Source: Gemmatimonadota bacterium | GTDB taxonomy: Bacteria; Gemmatimonadota; Gemmatimonadetes; Longimicrobiales; Gaopeijiaceae | Assembly: GCA_030550695.1 (NCBI GenBank) | Contig: JAUQOX010000164.1 | Location: 1-6,493 of the forward strand | Direction of reading: 5' to 3' | DNA: 6,493 nucleotides | Notes under the pieces: generated by a model | What the model was told of the DNA's origin: nothing | Seen by the model: the letters and a program-made list of their open reading frames with translations, nothing else | Databases searched by the model: none | Translations under genes and position numbers: made by a program | In this document: positions 5,817 through 6,493 of the stretch, in pieces | Layout of the letters: each line of letters begins with the position of its first letter | Position numbering within the stretch: the stretch's first letter is position 1

Positions 5817-5846
5817 GGTATCCGGCTCCAATCCGTCGAGGAGGAC

Positions 5847-6146
5847 CTACTCGGGCCGCTCGATCAGTTCCGCCACTCGCCACCGCTTCGTCTTGGAGAG
5901 GGGACGGGTTTCCATGATGCGCACCACATCGCCAACCCGGTACTCGTTGTTCTCGTCGTGCGCATGGTATTTCTTGGATTTTCCCACCCGTTTTCCATAA
6001 AGGGGATGGGAGAATCTCCTCTCTACCAGCACCGTCACCGTCTTGTCGCCTTTGTCACTGACGACTACCCCGATACGGGTCTTCCGCCGATTCCGTTCCG
6101 GCTTGGCCTGGGGAGGATGGCCTGGCGCTTCGGTCATCGCTTTCAC
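5847..6146 (-). CDS. rpsQ: 30S ribosomal protein S17
   Basis: S17 is a primary 16S rRNA binder with an OB-fold that helps 30S body assembly. The conserved part runs from RNRRKTRIGVVVSDKGDKTV (18-37) through LYGKRVGKSKKYHAHDENN (49-67) to the signature GDVVRIMETRPLSKTKRWRV (72-91). With the GTG at 6146 the protein has 99 residues. This start overlaps the rpmC stop as GTGA and has AGGA 9..6 nt upstream, typical coupling. An ATG at 6137, three codons in, is an equally plausible start (96 residues). Either way about 14-17 residues, rich in Pro/Ala/Glu, precede the point where most ~85-residue S17 proteins begin. Confidence 0.96.
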   Translation of the reverse strand: MKAMTEAPGHPPQAKPERNRRKTRIGVVVSDKGDKTVTVLVERRFSHPLYGKRVGKSKKYHAHDENNEYRVGDVVRIMETRPLSKTKRWRVAELIERPE

Positions 6147-6346
6147 CGCCTTTCCTGACTCAACTCCCGCTCGCGCAGGATCGTATACATCCTTGCGATA
6201 TCCCGGCGGATCTGGGTCAGGAGCTTGGGGTTCTCCAGCTCCTGCGTGGCGGTGCGGAGACGAAGGCGGAACTGCTCCTCCTTCAACTCCTTGATCCGTT
6301 CCCGGATATCTTCATCCGTCATCTGCCGAATTTCCTGGGGCTTCAT
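6143..6346 (-). CDS. rpmC: 50S ribosomal protein L29
   Basis: L29 is a small two-helix protein at the peptide exit tunnel, next to the docking region for trigger factor and SRP. The 67 residues are typical. A first helix follows MKPQEIRQMTDEDIRERI; then come KEEQFRLRLRTATQELENP (22-40), the family core, and a second helix LTQIRRDIARMYTILRERE (43-61). AGGAGG at 6360..6355 lies 8 nt before the ATG and overlaps the rplP stop codon. The TGA stop overlaps the rpsQ start. No oddities. Confidence 0.97.
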   Translation of the reverse strand: MKPQEIRQMTDEDIRERIKELKEEQFRLRLRTATQELENPKLLTQIRRDIARMYTILRERELSQERR

Positions 6347-6354
6347 CCTCGTCG

Positions 6355-6360
6355 CCTCCT
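6355..6360 (-). promoter_or_regulatory. Shine-Dalgarno of rpmC overlapping the rplP stop
   Basis: On the minus strand this reads AGGAGG, and its first two bases are the last two of the rplP TAG stop (6361..6359). The spacing to the rpmC ATG is 8 nt. A ribosome ending rplP would cover this site, so rpmC translation is probably linked to rplP termination. Confidence 0.7.
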
Positions 6361-6493
6361 AGCCCAGGGGCCTGTCCCGGACCACGAACCGGGTTTTCAC
6401 CGGCAGCTTGGCTGCTGCGAGCTCCATGGCCCGCCGCGCCGTGGCCTCATCCACCCCCTCCAGCTCGAACATCACCCTGCCGGGCTTGACCAC
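6359..6493 (-). CDS. rplP: 50S ribosomal protein L16 (3' end only)
   Basis: The gene enters from the right edge. The last 44 codons and a TAG stop are visible. The fragment starts VVKPGRVMFELEGVDEATAR and continues through an Ala-rich helix to KLPVKTRFVVRDRPLG. This matches the C-terminal part of bacterial L16, where a VxPGRxMFE strand is followed by a helix and a KLPxKTxFV strand. L16 lies near the A-site tRNA elbow and the peptidyl transferase region of the large subunit. The gene order rplP-rpmC-rpsQ is the usual end of the S10 cluster. The N-terminal two thirds lie outside the window. Confidence 0.95.
   Translation of the reverse strand: MVKPGRVMFELEGVDEATARRAMELAAAKLPVKTRFVVRDRPLG

Noticed and set aside
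5817..5831. Extending L14 to the TTG at 5831
   Set aside because: L14 is strictly conserved at 122 residues starting MIQQES, which the ATG at 5816 gives exactly.

Overview
The window is a bacterial ribosomal-protein operon read entirely from the minus strand. From right to left it holds the 3' end of rplP (last gene here of the S10-type cluster), then rpmC, rpsQ, rplN, rplX, rplE, rpsZ (zinc-type S14), rpsH, rplF, rplR, rpsE, rpmD, rplO and secY. The first two codons of the next gene, very probably adk, sit at the left edge. This is the classical end of S10, then spc, then secY-adk order. Every gene is intact and collinear, and I see no mobile element, CRISPR array, RNA gene or pseudogene.

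The genes are packed tightly. rpmC/rpsQ, rplN/rplX and rplR/rpsE share stop and start bases (GTGA, TGATG, TGATG), and other gaps are mostly 3 to 70 nt. This suggests one polycistronic message with translational coupling. The only sizeable non-coding stretch is about 160 nt between secY and adk. The products are large- and small-subunit ribosomal proteins plus the SecY translocon channel.

Organism: GC is high (roughly 60 percent by eye, strongly G/C at third codon positions). S14 is the short 61-residue form with four cysteines, L30 is present, and the secY-adk order is kept. This fits a high-GC Gram-positive-type lineage, perhaps a deep-branching or thermophilic Bacillota group such as Limnochordia. 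That placement is inference from general resemblance and is uncertain.

No new biological system is evident. Points worth a second look are: a basic, low-complexity N-terminal extension of about 46 residues on L5, with shorter ones on neighbouring L24 and S17; a perfect 6-bp inverted repeat that would trap the rplE start codon at the junction where S8 represses in E. coli; a lysine in SecY at the position of the nearly invariant C5-loop arginine; and two mutually exclusive hairpins in the adk leader.
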